DNA of 64,000 bases from Sphingomonas sp. HF-S4 (GCF_032911445.1 NZ_JAWJEJ010000001.1:186001-250000); one strand, 5' to 3'; positions 1 through 8,541 are shown, counted from the first letter of the stretch. Numbers and translations are program-made. The notes: generated by a model not told the origin, from the letters alone.

Positions 1-323
1 CGTATCTCGCCAAGGTGACGGCGATCAACGTCGCTACCCTGCGCCGGCTGGCCAAGGCGCCCGCCGCGCCGGCGAGCGTGACGATCGGCGGGGCGCTGGC
101 GACCGATACTTCCGTGAAATGGCCGGCGGTGGTTGGGGCGGCGGGCTATCGTGTCCACTGGCGCCGCGCGGATGCGCAGGACTGGCAGAAGCATCTCGAC
201 GTCAAGACGAACGACGCGGTGCTCAAGGGCGTGATCGTCGACGACACGTTCGTCGGCGTGTCGGCACTGGCGGCCGACGGCAGCGAGAGCCTGGTGACGT
301 TCGGCGGACGCGAGCGGCGCTAA
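1..323 (+). CDS. C-terminal end of an M28-family metallopeptidase (partial)
   Basis: This is the last ~107 codons of a gene that begins before the window; the reading frame is open from base 3 and stops with TAA at 321-323. The visible part has the linker YLAKVTAINVATLRRLAKAP followed by an Fn3-like beta module (about residues 20-105, with GYRVHWRR and DDTFVGVSALAADGSESLV). That combination matches the C-terminus of secreted M28 zinc aminopeptidases I know from sphingomonads. The catalytic domain lies outside the window, so the family call rests on the tail alone. Confidence 0.65.
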   Translation, partial: YLAKVTAINVATLRRLAKAPAAPASVTIGGALATDTSVKWPAVVGAAGYRVHWRRADAQDWQKHLDVKTNDAVLKGVIVDDTFVGVSALAADGSESLVTFGGRERR

Positions 324-330
324 CGGGATA

Positions 331-480
331 CTCCCCTCCCTGCTTGCAGGGAGGGGCAGGGGGTGGGTGCGTGCGCGCGCTCAAAGGAATCCACGCCAAG
401 AACCGAAGCGGCGGCCGAGCCATCGAGCCTCGGCCGCCGCAAACCCACCCCTTAATCCCCTCCCTTGCAGGGAGGGGAGA
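331..480. repeat. R1-family palindromic intergenic repeat, copy 1
   Basis: An element of about 150 bp bounded by two CCCTCCCTGC...GCAGGGAGGG hairpins, with an inner pair GGGGTGGGT / ACCCACCCC and a core containing GCCATCGAGCCTCG. Related copies with the same outer and inner arms lie at 24375-24520, 32392-32546 and 57366-57500. It fills the convergent gap between the peptidase and the RcnB-like gene, where its hairpins could also terminate transcription. Confidence 0.8.
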
Positions 481-487
481 ATTTAGC

Positions 488-1399
488 TTAGCGGCAGGCG
501 CAGCTCTTGCGGAGCAGGCGCTTGGTCGGGCGGTGCCCATAGCTGCGCCGCTCGACATATTCGGTCGTGGTCGTCGTGGTGGTCGTCGTCGACGGGATCA
601 CCACCACGGTGGTCGTCGTGCCGCCATAGGCCGCGCCGTAGCTGCCGACCCAGGCGCCGTTCTGCCACGCCATGCCGTTCGGATAGCCGACCGGGCACGC
701 CTGCGGGCAGGGCGGCGGTGCGAAGGCGACGGGCGGCGGGCCGTAGCGGATCGGAGGCGGCGGCGGCGCGATCGGCGGGGGCGGCGGCGCGTAATCGTCG
801 CGATAGGGGCCGCGATCGTCATAGCGATCGTCGAAGCGCGGCGGCGGGCCGTCGTAGCGCCCGTCGTCCCTGTCGTCGCGATCGTCGTAATAATCGTCGG
901 GATCGACCGGCTGGATCCGCGGCGCCGGATAGCCCGCGCCCGCGCGGGCGTCGGCGTTGACGAAGCCGGCGCTCGCGCTCGCCGCAGCGGCGGCGCCGCC
1001 CCAGCTGATCCCGTCGATCGAATCCCACACGCTGCCCTGATCGTCGATGAGCACCGCATCGTCATAATAGCGGACCCAGCTATAGCCGGCGGGCGGGGCG
1101 GCGAGCCCGAAGCTCAGATAGTCGTGGACGCGGAAGTCGTTGCCGCGCCAGTAACCGGGAAGCGTCGCGCCGCGATGGAGGCGGTGATAGCCGTTCCAGC
1201 CGCCCGGCGCGCGGTAGCCTGCGTCCCAGCGGCCGTCGCGCATCGTCCAGCGGTGCGGATTGGCGCGCGCCACCATCGGCGCCGAGGTCTTGGGCATCAC
1301 CACCCAGCGTCCGTCCTGCCAGACGCGCTGCGCGGCGGCGGGCGTCGCCCCCGCCACTCCGGCGATCACCGCCGCTGCCATCAACCATGTGCTGCGCAC
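488..1399 (-). CDS. RcnB-family periplasmic protein with Pro- and Thr-rich C-terminal half
   Basis: A 303-residue protein with a clear Sec signal peptide (MRSTWLMAAAVIAGVAGATPAAAQ, cleavage after AAAQ near residue 23-24, described here only by its features). Residues ~40-135 form an RcnB-type domain, recognisable by a GYWRGNDFRVHDYLSFGL-like strand and PPAGYSWVRYYDDAVLIDD. The E. coli RcnB family is linked to nickel/cobalt homeostasis. The second half is low complexity: Asp/Tyr/Arg repeats, proline runs, then a stretch of about nine threonines, ending KSCACR. Such long disordered tails are common in sphingomonad members. No metal-export gene is adjacent, so a metal role here is inference only. 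Confidence 0.7.
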   Translation of the reverse strand: MRSTWLMAAAVIAGVAGATPAAAQRVWQDGRWVVMPKTSAPMVARANPHRWTMRDGRWDAGYRAPGGWNGYHRLHRGATLPGYWRGNDFRVHDYLSFGLAAPPAGYSWVRYYDDAVLIDDQGSVWDSIDGISWGGAAAAASASAGFVNADARAGAGYPAPRIQPVDPDDYYDDRDDRDDGRYDGPPPRFDDRYDDRGPYRDDYAPPPPPIAPPPPPIRYGPPPVAFAPPPCPQACPVGYPNGMAWQNGAWVGSYGAAYGGTTTTVVVIPSTTTTTTTTTEYVERRSYGHRPTKRLLRKSCACR

Positions 1400-1526
1400 T
1401 GTTCCGTCTCCGTTGGTGCAAGCCCCCGCTCGCGCTTAACGAAGAAGTAACCGTTACGGCCCGCGCACGAAATCGCCGCGGCGGCTCAAACCTGTCCCAA
1501 TGCGGGGCAGCGTCTCATCCTGAGAT

Positions 1527-2012
1527 TCAGCCTGTGATTCGGGGGGCCAGGATGCGCATCAGTGCCTCGCAGCCGGCAGCGTCGCCGGCGTCGAACCGCG
1601 CAGGCGACGGGCTGTCGAGGTCGAGTACGCCGAGCAACTCGCCCTGATGGACGATCGGCACGACCAGCTCGGAGCGGCTGGCGGCATCGCAGGCGATATG
1701 GCCGGGAAAGGCATGGACGTCCTCGACCAGCTGGGTTTCGCGAGTCGCCGCCGCGGCGCCGCACACCCCCTTGCCGAACGGAATGCGGATGCAGGCGGCC
1801 TTGCCTTGGAACGGCCCGAGGACGAGCTCGTCGTTCACGTTGCGATAGAAGCCCGACCAGTTGAGGTCGGGGAGATATTGGCCGATCAGCGCCGAGACAT
1901 TGGCCATGTTGGCGATCGCGTCGGGCTCGTCGGCAGTGAGCGAATCGAGCGCGGCGGCGAGGTCGCGATAGAGTTCGGACTTGGAGCCGGCGGCGATGGT
2001 GAAGGTGTACAT
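1527..2012 (-). CDS. msrC: GAF-domain free methionine-(R)-sulfoxide reductase
   Basis: A 161-residue single GAF domain that matches the fRMsr family in length. The three family cysteines are present: C74 (AACIRIPFG), C84 (KGVCGAA) and C108 (HIACDAASRSELVVP). The enzyme reduces free methionine-R-sulfoxide in the cytosol, using thioredoxin-type reductant. I chose ATG at 2012 (MYTFTIAAG) because the upstream in-frame codons lie in an R2 repeat. The gene is monocistronic and flanked by that repeat. Confidence 0.88.
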   Translation of the reverse strand: MYTFTIAAGSKSELYRDLAAALDSLTADEPDAIANMANVSALIGQYLPDLNWSGFYRNVNDELVLGPFQGKAACIRIPFGKGVCGAAAATRETQLVEDVHAFPGHIACDAASRSELVVPIVHQGELLGVLDLDSPSPARFDAGDAAGCEALMRILAPRITG

Positions 2013-2030
2013 GGGGGGTATGTAACCGAT

Positions 2031-2160
2031 CCTCCCCGGCACGGGGAGGGGGACCATGCGCAGCATGGTGGAGGGGGTTCTCCACTTGCCGATACGCTGG
2101 GGGAGAGCCCCCTCCACCACGCCCTGCGGGCGCGGTCCCCCTCCCCGTGCCGGGGAGGAT
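2031..2160. repeat. R2-family palindromic repeat without cargo
   Basis: Bounded by CCTCCCCGGCACGGGGAGG and its mirror near 2140-2158, with inner GGTGGAGGGGG / CCCCCTCCACC arms and small hairpins such as CCATGCGCAGCATGG. The same arms flank the DUF559 gene at 35892-36332, and a related copy lies at 33948-34073. It sits between arfB and msrC on the minus strand and reaches the arfB stop codon. Confidence 0.75.
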
Positions 2161-2561
2161 CAGTCGAACCGCACTTTCCCGCGCCCAGCCTTCACTTCGC
2201 TGCGCCCCTTCTTGGCGTCCACGCGGCGCGCCTTGGCGGCCTTGCTCGGCTTGGTCTTGACCCGGCGGGCCTGGCGCTCATGGGCCTTTTCCAGCAGCTC
2301 GGCCACGCGCTCGCGCGCATCGGCGCGGTTGGCGTCCTGGGTGCGGAATTTCCGTGCGGTGATCACCAGCTCGCCGGCGCTGGTCAGCCTGGTGCCCGCC
2401 AGCGTCTTGAGCTGCTGATAGGCCCAGGGCGCGAGGCCGAGCTTGAACACGTCGATGCGCAATTGCACCGCGGTGGCCACCTTGTTGACGTTCTGCCCGC
2501 CTGGCCCGGAGGCGGCGAGGAACTTCTCCTCGACGATCGCCTCTTCGGGCAGTTCAGCCAC
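2160..2561 (-). CDS. arfB: Alternative ribosome-rescue factor ArfB (YaeJ-type peptidyl-tRNA hydrolase)
   Basis: A 133-residue class-I release-factor-like protein. It has the catalytic GGQ motif in SGPGGQNVNKVATAV and a basic, Lys/Arg-rich C-terminal tail (KPSKAAKARRVDAKKGR...), which in ArfB enters the mRNA channel of stalled ribosomes. It hydrolyses peptidyl-tRNA on non-stop ribosomes. The GTG at 2561 (VAELPEEAIVEEKF) gives the usual family N-terminus and an 8-nt overlap with the upstream rluA-type gene; the upstream alternatives add a non-homologous leader. It is probably translationally coupled to that gene. Confidence 0.88.
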   Translation of the reverse strand: MAELPEEAIVEEKFLAASGPGGQNVNKVATAVQLRIDVFKLGLAPWAYQQLKTLAGTRLTSAGELVITARKFRTQDANRADARERVAELLEKAHERQARRVKTKPSKAAKARRVDAKKGRSEVKAGRGKVRFD

Positions 2562-3204
2562 GGCCGAAGCCGATATTGCCGAAGCGCAGTGGCAGCGGCG
2601 CCTCGGCATGCACGTCGGGCTTGCCCTCACGCGGCACGGTGAGCTCGGCGGCGTGGAGCATCACTGCGGGGCCGCCCTTGCCATAGACCGGGTCGCCGAC
2701 GATCGGCAGCCCGAGGCCCTCGGCTGCGTGGACACGGATCTGGTGGGTGCGGCCGGTCTCGGGGAAGAAGGCGAGCATCGCCCGGCCCTGGATACGCTCG
2801 ACGACTTCCCAGCGCGTGCGGGCGGGCTTGCCCTTGGCATCGCCGGTCATCCGCCAGCCGGTCTCCTCGGTCGAGACCTTGATCAGCGGCAGGTCGATCG
2901 TGCCGCTGTCCTCGGCGGGCTCGCCATCGAGGATCGCGAGGTAGCGCTTGACGACGGTGCCCGCCTCGAATGCCTGGCCGAAGCGCTTGTGCGCCTTGGG
3001 ATTGCGCGCGAGCAGCAGGCAGCCGCTGGTGTCGCGGTCGAGCCGGTGGACGGGCAGCGGCAGGCGCTGGAAGCCGAAGGTGAGCTGGTCGAGCATGTCT
3101 TCGAGGCTTTGCGAGCGGTCGCGCGGGCGATCGACCGGCAGCCCGGCCGGCTTGTCGATGATCATCGCTTCGCCATCGATGAAGAGTACGCGGTTATGGA
3201 GCAT
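2554..3204 (-). CDS. RluA-family RNA pseudouridine synthase
   Basis: About 216 residues. The catalytic motif HRLDRDTSGCLLLARN contains the family's nucleophilic Asp, and the C-terminal ETGRTHQIRVHAA motif is typical of RluA/RluC/RluD enzymes. There is no S4 domain at the N-terminus, so it resembles the short RluA/TruC-like group; the exact rRNA or tRNA target cannot be read. ATG at 3204 (MLHNRVLFIDGEAMIIDKP) fits the family start; ATG at 3213 is an alternative. The 3' end overlaps arfB. Confidence 0.85.
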   Translation of the reverse strand: MLHNRVLFIDGEAMIIDKPAGLPVDRPRDRSQSLEDMLDQLTFGFQRLPLPVHRLDRDTSGCLLLARNPKAHKRFGQAFEAGTVVKRYLAILDGEPAEDSGTIDLPLIKVSTEETGWRMTGDAKGKPARTRWEVVERIQGRAMLAFFPETGRTHQIRVHAAEGLGLPIVGDPVYGKGGPAVMLHAAELTVPREGKPDVHAEAPLPLRFGNIGFGRG

Positions 3205-3237
3205 GGCCCGCATATAGAGCAGCGCGCTTAAAGCGAA

Positions 3238-3308
3238 AGCGGCGGCCAGGCTTTCGCCTGGCCGCCGCTCCGTGAGACCGCGCGGGAAGGGGGGCTTCGC
3301 GCGGTCTC
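3238..3308 (-). terminator. Two strong hairpins downstream of wrbA
   Basis: There are two perfect stem-loops in the gap between wrbA and the rluA-type gene: a 13-bp stem at 3238-3250/3257-3269 (AGCGGCGGCCAGG and its complement) and an 11-bp stem at 3274-3284/3298-3308 (GAGACCGCGCG). No long U-tract follows, so intrinsic termination for wrbA is likely but not certain. Confidence 0.55.
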
Positions 3309-3325
3309 GGTCTCGCGGCGGGGGG

Positions 3326-3928
3326 TTACGCCGCGAGCTTGTTGGCGACTTCGGCGATGCGGCGGCCCTGGTAGCGCGCACCGTCGAGTTCGGCCTGGCT
3401 CGGCAGGCGGCTGCCGTCGCCGTCGGCTATCGTCGTCGCGCCATAAGGCGAGCCGCCTTTGACTTCGTCGACGCCCATCTGGCCCTGGAAGCCGTAATCG
3501 AGCCCGACGATGGTCAGGCCGAAGTGCAGCAGGTTGGTGATGATGGAGAACAAGGTCGTCTCCTGGCCGCCATGCTGGCTCGCGGTCGACGTGAAGGCGC
3601 CACCGACCTTGCCGTTGAGCTGGCCCTGGAACCAGACGCCGCCGGCGCGATCCCAGAAGCTCGCCATCTGGCTCGACATCCGGCCGAAGCGCGTCGGCGC
3701 GCCGACGATGATGCCGTCATAGTTGGCGAGCTCGTTGACCTCCTCGAGCACCGGGTGCGTCGTGTCGGCGACGAAGCCGGCTGCGGCGACGACTTCGGCC
3801 GGTGCGGTCTCGGGGACGCGGCGGACATCGACTTGCGCGCCGGCGCTGCGTGCACCCTCGGCGACGGCTTCGGCCATCTTCGCGAGGTGGCCGTAGGACG
3901 AGTAATAGAGGACGAGGATCTTGGACAT
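3326..3928 (-). CDS. wrbA: NAD(P)H:quinone oxidoreductase WrbA
   Basis: A 200-residue flavodoxin-like protein of the usual WrbA length. The FMN phosphate loop is at the N-terminus ([13 protein letters not shown]), followed by [19 protein letters not shown] and [15 protein letters not shown], both diagnostic of WrbA. It reduces quinones by two electrons with FMN and NAD(P)H and is associated with oxidative stress. It has its own ATG at 3928 and a short gap to the upstream pirin gene, which is on the same strand. A shared stress-related transcript is plausible. Confidence 0.95.
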   Translation of the reverse strand: MSKILVLYYSSYGHLAKMAEAVAEGARSAGAQVDVRRVPETAPAEVVAAAGFVADTTHPVLEEVNELANYDGIIVGAPTRFGRMSSQMASFWDRAGGVWFQGQLNGKVGGAFTSTASQHGGQETTLFSIITNLLHFGLTIVGLDYGFQGQMGVDEVKGGSPYGATTIADGDGSRLPSQAELDGARYQGRRIAEVANKLAA

Positions 3929-3947
3929 GGGGGCTTCCTTCGTAAAA

Positions 3948-3970
3948 CCCCTCCCGCAAGCGGGAGGGGA
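3948..3970. repeat. Short CCCCTCCCGC hairpin between wrbA and pirin genes
   Basis: A single stem CCCCTCCCGC/GCGGGAGGGG with a 3-nt loop, similar to the end hairpin of the R1 elements. It lies 19 bp upstream of the wrbA start and just after the pirin stop, so it may act as an intercistronic attenuator. Confidence 0.55.
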
Positions 3971-3977
3971 GACTTGG

Positions 3978-4676
3978 TTATTCGCTGTCGACCAGCACGA
4001 TCTCGGCGTCTTCGAGCGCCTTGATCGTCACGGTCTGGCCGCCGGTGAGTGCGGCGCCGTCGCGGGCATTCACTTGCTCGCCGTCGACCTCGATCGTGCC
4101 GATCGCCGGGACGAGATAGGCGTGGCGCCCGTCGCCCACGCTGTGCTCGACGCTTTCGCCGGCCTTGAGCGTGGCGCCCAGAACGCGGGCATTGGCCCGG
4201 ATCGGCAGCGCCTCGTCATCGCCGTCGAACCCCGAGGCGAGCGCGACGAACTTTCCCGAGCGATCGCCCTTGGGGAAGGGCTTGGCGCCCCAGCTCGGCT
4301 GGCCGCCGGTCTCGCGCGGCATGATCCAGATCTGGAAGATCCGCGTGGTCTCGGGCTCGAGATTGTACTCGGCGTGACGGATGCCGCTGCCCGCGCTCAT
4401 CACCTGGACGTCGCCGGCCTCGGTGCGGCCCTGGTTGCCCATCGAGTCCTGGTGGGTGATCGCACCCGAGCGGACATAGGTGATGATCTCCATGTTCTGG
4501 TGCGGATGCGCCGGGAAGCCGCTGTTCGCGGCGATCTCGTCGTCGTTCCAGACACGCAGCGCACCCCAGCTGGTGCGGGCGGGGTCATAGTAATCGGCGA
4601 AGCTAAAATGGTGGCGGGCATTGAGCCAGCCATGGTTGGCATGGCCGAGGGTTTCGAAAGGACGTTTGTCGATCAT
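3978..4676 (-). CDS. Pirin family protein (YhaK-like bicupin)
   Basis: A 232-residue protein with the N-terminal pirin cupin: [16 protein letters not shown] provides the metal-binding His pair plus Glu, and [12 protein letters not shown] provides the last His. A second, degenerate cupin follows. Some pirins have quercetinase activity; the substrate here is unknown. The true start is ATG at 4676 ([11 protein letters not shown]), preceded by AGGGAGA; the open frame upstream runs antisense through the LysR gene and is not coding. It diverges from that LysR regulator across a 97-bp gap holding an inverted repeat, the standard layout for LysR control of a divergent pirin gene. Confidence 0.9.
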   Translation of the reverse strand: MIDKRPFETLGHANHGWLNARHHFSFADYYDPARTSWGALRVWNDDEIAANSGFPAHPHQNMEIITYVRSGAITHQDSMGNQGRTEAGDVQVMSAGSGIRHAEYNLEPETTRIFQIWIMPRETGGQPSWGAKPFPKGDRSGKFVALASGFDGDDEALPIRANARVLGATLKAGESVEHSVGDGRHAYLVPAIGTIEVDGEQVNARDGAALTGGQTVTIKALEDAEIVLVDSE

Positions 4677-4729
4677 CGCTGATCTCCCTGAGTGTTGACG
4701 CCAAGATAGGGAGCGCGATTGCGACGTAA

Positions 4730-4759
4730 ATGGAAACGTTGGAAACCGATCGTTTCCAT
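4730..4759. promoter_or_regulatory. Inverted-repeat operator between pirin and LysR genes
   Basis: A perfect 9-bp inverted repeat, ATGGAAACG-N12-CGTTTCCAT. Nested inside it is GGAAAC-N5-GTTTCC, which has the T-N11-A style symmetry of LysR boxes, and the left arm is repeated directly (TGGAAAC twice, 9 bp apart). It lies 14 bp before the LysR start and 53 bp before the pirin start. It is probably the binding site of the adjacent LysR protein, controlling both genes. Confidence 0.7.
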
Positions 4760-4773
4760 GATACGCATGTGGA

Positions 4774-5688
4774 ATGAAGCTACCGGATTTCGAGGCCTGG
4801 GCGATCTTCGCCAGCGTGGTCGAGCATCGCTCGTTCAGTGGGGCGGCTGAGGCGCTGGCGGTTTCCAAGGCGACGGTGTCGAAGGCGATCACGCGGTTGG
4901 AGGCGCGGCTGGGGACGTCGCTGTTCCATCGCACCTCGCGGCGGTTGACGCTCACCGATAGCGGGCGGGCGCTCGCCGAGCATGCCCAGCGGATTCGCTC
5001 GGAGGGCGAGGCAGCGGAGGAGGCGGCGTTCGAATCGGCCAGCGCGCCGGTCGGGCTCGTGCGGGTTGCGGCACCGCTGACCTTCGGGATCCAGGCAGTG
5101 GCGCCGGCGCTTGCCGAGTTCCTGACGCTGCATCCGGGGATCAAGGTCGACCTGCGGCTGTCCGACGCGTTCGTCGATATCGTCGGCGACGGGATCGACG
5201 TGGCGCTGCGCATCGCCGAGCTGCCCGACAGCTCGCTTCGAGCGCGGCGGCTGGGGCCGGTGACCGCGCATATCATCGCTTCGCCGGACTATTGGGACCG
5301 GGTGGGGCGGCCGCGCCACCCCGCCGATCTCGCGAGCCATGCCTGCTTCGCCTATACCAACACCGCCACGCCCGACATCTGGCGCTTCCGCCGCGCCGGG
5401 GGCGAAGAGGCGGTGGTCCGCATCGACGGGCCGATCCGCACCGACAGCGGCGACGCGATGCTGCCGGCGCTGCGGGCGGGGCTGGGCGTGGCGCGATTGC
5501 CCGACTTCCTCGTCGCGGAGGACCTTGCCGCCGGACGGCTGGAGCCGGTGCTGCCCGAATGGACGATCGGCGCGATCGGGCTGCACCTGCTCACGCCCCC
5601 GGGCACGTTGCGTCCCGCACGGGTCGAGGCGCTGATCGATTTCCTCAGCGAAAACCTCAAGCGCATGTGCACCGAAGCGCATTTCTGA
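4774..5688 (+). CDS. LysR-family transcriptional regulator
   Basis: A 304-residue regulator of normal LysR length. The winged HTH is at residues 1-62 (FSGAAEALAVSKATVSKAITRLEARLG, then LFHRTSRRLTLT), and the effector-binding domain at ~90-295 belongs to the CrgA-like group. It is divergent from the pirin gene and an operator-like inverted repeat overlaps its own promoter region, so it likely regulates the pirin gene and itself. The inducer is unknown. Its stop codon lies within the first of a run of GANTC sites leading into ctrA. Confidence 0.93.
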   Translation: MKLPDFEAWAIFASVVEHRSFSGAAEALAVSKATVSKAITRLEARLGTSLFHRTSRRLTLTDSGRALAEHAQRIRSEGEAAEEAAFESASAPVGLVRVAAPLTFGIQAVAPALAEFLTLHPGIKVDLRLSDAFVDIVGDGIDVALRIAELPDSSLRARRLGPVTAHIIASPDYWDRVGRPRHPADLASHACFAYTNTATPDIWRFRRAGGEEAVVRIDGPIRTDSGDAMLPALRAGLGVARLPDFLVAEDLAAGRLEPVLPEWTIGAIGLHLLTPPGTLRPARVEALIDFLSENLKRMCTEAHF

Positions 5689-5805
5689 CTCGACTCCGTA
5701 ACGAGTTTGAGTCCGCGATTAGGTAGATTCCCTACGACTCGTGGAACAAGCCCGGTTAGTCGGAAATTAACCTTTTGCCTTCAGAGGTGCTTAGGTTAAT
5801 GAATC
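5687..5805 (+). promoter_or_regulatory. ctrA promoter region with GANTC cluster and TTAACC half-sites
   Basis: Six GANTC sites lie in 119 bp (5687, 5692, 5709, 5726, 5736, 5801), far more than expected in a GC-rich genome. GANTC is the CcrM methylation target, and the Caulobacter ctrA P1 promoter is controlled by such methylation. ATTAACC at 5766-5772 and its mirror GGTTAAT at 5794-5800 form an inverted pair of CtrA-like half-sites, which would fit autoregulation. No -35/-10 pair is assigned. Confidence 0.65.
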
Positions 5806-5860
5806 GTCCAGCGCGTCGGCCGTAGGGGCCTGCTCGCGTGCTTGGACAGGGGAACCGACG

Positions 5861-6568
5861 ATGCGCGTGCTGCTGATCGAGGACGAGCCTTCGACTGCCA
5901 AGGCGATCGAGCTTATGCTCTCGACCGAGGGGTTCAACGTCTACACGACCGACCTCGGCGAAGAGGGGTTGGACCTCGCCAAGCTGTATGATTACGACAT
6001 CATCCTGCTCGACCTCAACCTTCCGGACATGCACGGCTACGACGTGCTCAAGAAGGTCCGCGTCGCCCGCGTCCAGACGCCGGTGCTGATCCTGTCGGGC
6101 ATCAACGAAATGGATTCGAAGGTGCGCTCGTTCGGCTTCGGCGCCGACGACTACGTCACCAAGCCGTTCCACCGCGAAGAGCTGGTCGCACGCATCCACG
6201 CCGTCGTCCGTCGCTCGAAGGGGCATAGCCAGTCGGTCATCCGCACCGGCAAGCTCGCGGTCAATCTCGACGCCAAGACCGTCGAAGTCGACGGTGCCCG
6301 CGTGCACCTGACCGGCAAGGAATATGCGATGCTCGAGCTGCTCTCGCTGCGCAAGGGCACCACGCTCACCAAGGAAATGTTCCTCAACCATTTGTATGGC
6401 GGGATGGACGAGCCCGAGCTCAAGATCATCGACGTGTTCATCTGCAAGCTCCGGAAAAAGCTGAGCATGGCATGCGACGGCGAGAATTATATCGAGACCG
6501 TCTGGGGCCGCGGCTATGTGCTGCGCGAGCCCGACGGCAGCGAAGGCGCGATCTCCGAAGTCGCCTGA
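5861..6568 (+). CDS. ctrA: Cell-cycle response regulator CtrA
   Basis: A 235-residue OmpR-type regulator. The receiver domain (1-118) has the acidic pair near E8/D9, the phospho-acceptor in [14 protein letters not shown] and Lys in [11 protein letters not shown]. The C-terminal winged helix carries [20 protein letters not shown] and [12 protein letters not shown], which are close to invariant in CtrA. It is the alphaproteobacterial master regulator of the cell cycle, motility and, often, pilus genes; the Tad cluster at 41.9-49.3 kb could be a target. It is monocistronic, with its own promoter region and terminator. Confidence 0.96.
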   Translation: MRVLLIEDEPSTAKAIELMLSTEGFNVYTTDLGEEGLDLAKLYDYDIILLDLNLPDMHGYDVLKKVRVARVQTPVLILSGINEMDSKVRSFGFGADDYVTKPFHREELVARIHAVVRRSKGHSQSVIRTGKLAVNLDAKTVEVDGARVHLTGKEYAMLELLSLRKGTTLTKEMFLNHLYGGMDEPELKIIDVFICKLRKKLSMACDGENYIETVWGRGYVLREPDGSEGAISEVA

Positions 6569-6589
6569 CACCAATCACCCGGGGGTAGC

Positions 6590-6622
6590 AGAAGCCGTGG
6601 TCCGCAAGGGCCGCGGCTTCTT
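6590..6622 (+). terminator. ctrA terminator hairpin
   Basis: An 8-bp stem AGAAGCCG / CGGCTTCT ending in a short T run, 22 nt after the ctrA stop and in the convergent gap with the MFS gene. It could serve both strands. Confidence 0.6.
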
Positions 6623-6627
6623 GCTTG

Positions 6628-8277
6628 TCAGGACGAGCCGGTGGGATCGGTGACCTGGTGGAGCTCGCGCGGATCGGGGCCACGGGTGCGCGGGAGTGAG
6701 CCGGTCTGGCGCTCGATATGGCGGTGGACCACCGGGACGGTGCCCTCGACGCGGAGCAGCCGCAGCGCCTCGCTATTGGCGTCGTCGGCCTGGGTGCGGC
6801 GGTGGTTGTGGCGGACATAGTCGAGCCAGGTCGGCACCTGGTAGCGCTCGATCCACAATTCGGGATCGCCCAGGTCGCGCATCAGCGCCCAGTGGCGCGC
6901 GCCGTCGCGGCGGCGGATGCGGCGGCGCTCGGTCATCGCGGCGAGGAAGGCAGTGACATTGCGCTCGGCGACGCGATGCTCGATCGTCACCACGATCGGC
7001 CCGCTGCGCGGCTCGACCGGCACTGCGGTCTCGGGCTCGCGCCAGCGGTCGCTCGGGTCGAGATTGAGCTGGCTGATCGCAGGGAGCCGCCAGACGAATC
7101 CCGCGGCGACGCTGAGCAGCTGGATCCCGCCCGCGGCGAGCAACGCGGTCTCGACGCCGCGCGCGCCGGCGATCATGCCGAACACCCAGCTTCCGCAGGC
7201 CAACCCGCCGAATGCCGCCATCTGGTAGAGCGAGAGCGCGCGGGCGACGACCCAGCGCGGCGACGCCATCTGGACGCTGACGTTGAAGGTCGACAGCGCC
7301 ACCACCCAGCCCGCGCCGCACAAGGCGAGCGCGACCAGCGTCAGCGCCAGCCAGCTCGTCGCGGCGATGGCGGCGGCGCCGATCGCGAGCGCCGGCGCGG
7401 CGAGGCGGATCAGCCCCTCGGTCGAGAGTCGGGCGCGGAGCCACTGGCTGCCGAGCGCGCCCGCCACGGCGCCGAGCCCGAACCCGCCGAGCAGCAGGCC
7501 ATAGGTCAGCGGCCCGCCGCGGACGATGTCGCGCGCGACCAGCGGCATCAGCGCGGGGACGGCGCTGGCGGCGAAGCCGAACAACGCGGCGCGGATCAGC
7601 ACGGTGCGGATCGACGGCGAGAGGCGGACATAGCGGACGCCCGCCGCCATCGCGAAGAGGATGCGCTCGCGCGGCAGGAGCGCAGGCGGCCGATCGGGCT
7701 TCCAGCGCGCAAGCACGGCGATCAGCCCGACATAGCTGAACGCGTTGACCAGGAACGCCGCCGCCGCGCCCGCGACGGCGACGATCGCGCCGCCGATCGC
7801 GGGGCCCAGGCTGCGCGCGACGTTGAACCCCATGCTGTTGAACGCGACCGCGCTGGGCAGCATCGCGCGCGGCACCATGTCGCCGACCGAGGCTTGCCAG
7901 GCGGGGCCGTTGATCGCGGTGCCGCAGCCGATCAGGAAGGTGAAGGCGAGCAGCAGCCAGGGCGTGAGCAGCCCGGCCCAGCCGCCGATCGCGAGCGCAA
8001 GCGAGACCGCGAGCATGAAGAACTGCGCGCCGAGCATCACCTTCCGGCGATCGAGATTGTCGGCGACCGCGCCGGCCCAGAGCGAGAGCAGCATGATCGG
8101 CAGGCTGGTCGAGGCCTGGACCAAGGCGATCATCTGTGGCGAGCCGCTGAGGCTGGTCATCATCCACGACGCGCCGACCGACTGGATCAGCCCGCCAAAG
8201 TTCGAGGCGAGGCTGGCGAGCCACACGGCGCGGAACAGGGGAAGGCCAAGGGGAGAGTTGCTCTCGCGTGCGTCCAT
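6628..8277 (-). CDS. MFS transporter with cytoplasmic C-terminal extension
   Basis: A 549-residue membrane protein. About 12 hydrophobic segments span residues 15-410, including the DNLDRRKVML loop between TM2 and TM3, in the MFS_3/EntS-like group of exporters. The C-terminal ~135 residues are soluble: a small alpha/beta stretch (VVTIEHRVAERNVTAFLAAM ... WALMRDLGDPELWIERYQV) that resembles a monooxygenase-like (ABM/Dabb) fold and is known as a tail in this transporter group. ATG at 8277 (MDARESNSPLG) gives the standard N-terminus. Substrate unknown. It is convergent with ctrA. Confidence 0.85.
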   Translation of the reverse strand: MDARESNSPLGLPLFRAVWLASLASNFGGLIQSVGASWMMTSLSGSPQMIALVQASTSLPIMLLSLWAGAVADNLDRRKVMLGAQFFMLAVSLALAIGGWAGLLTPWLLLAFTFLIGCGTAINGPAWQASVGDMVPRAMLPSAVAFNSMGFNVARSLGPAIGGAIVAVAGAAAAFLVNAFSYVGLIAVLARWKPDRPPALLPRERILFAMAAGVRYVRLSPSIRTVLIRAALFGFAASAVPALMPLVARDIVRGGPLTYGLLLGGFGLGAVAGALGSQWLRARLSTEGLIRLAAPALAIGAAAIAATSWLALTLVALALCGAGWVVALSTFNVSVQMASPRWVVARALSLYQMAAFGGLACGSWVFGMIAGARGVETALLAAGGIQLLSVAAGFVWRLPAISQLNLDPSDRWREPETAVPVEPRSGPIVVTIEHRVAERNVTAFLAAMTERRRIRRRDGARHWALMRDLGDPELWIERYQVPTWLDYVRHNHRRTQADDANSEALRLLRVEGTVPVVHRHIERQTGSLPRTRGPDPRELHQVTDPTGSS

Positions 8278-8541
8278 GCGCCTCCAATTCCTCAACCGTG
8301 CGGGTGATCCCCGATAGGCGGGGGATTGCCGGTGGGGCAAGGGTGGATGAGTCGCGGCGCGGATCGCTGGGTCTGTGCGGCTTAACTTCGCACTTTGCGC
8401 ATTTATCGATTTCGAAAATTGCGCGGGAGGGATGCTTTGTTGCGCGTGGCGGTTGGAGATTCGACCGAGTCAAAGAGCGGGCGCGGGGCCGCGGATAGGC
8501 AAGCAGGCGAAATCCTACATTGCAAGGGAAAGGCCTGCTGC

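Noticed and set aside
4677..5276. N-terminal extension of the pirin frame
   Set aside because: It runs antisense through the LysR gene and has no pirin homology; a good RBS and family start are at 4676.
6718..8307. 529-codon plus-strand frame over the MFS gene
   Set aside because: Low-complexity Arg/Asp/Ala sequence; the minus strand has clear membrane helices.
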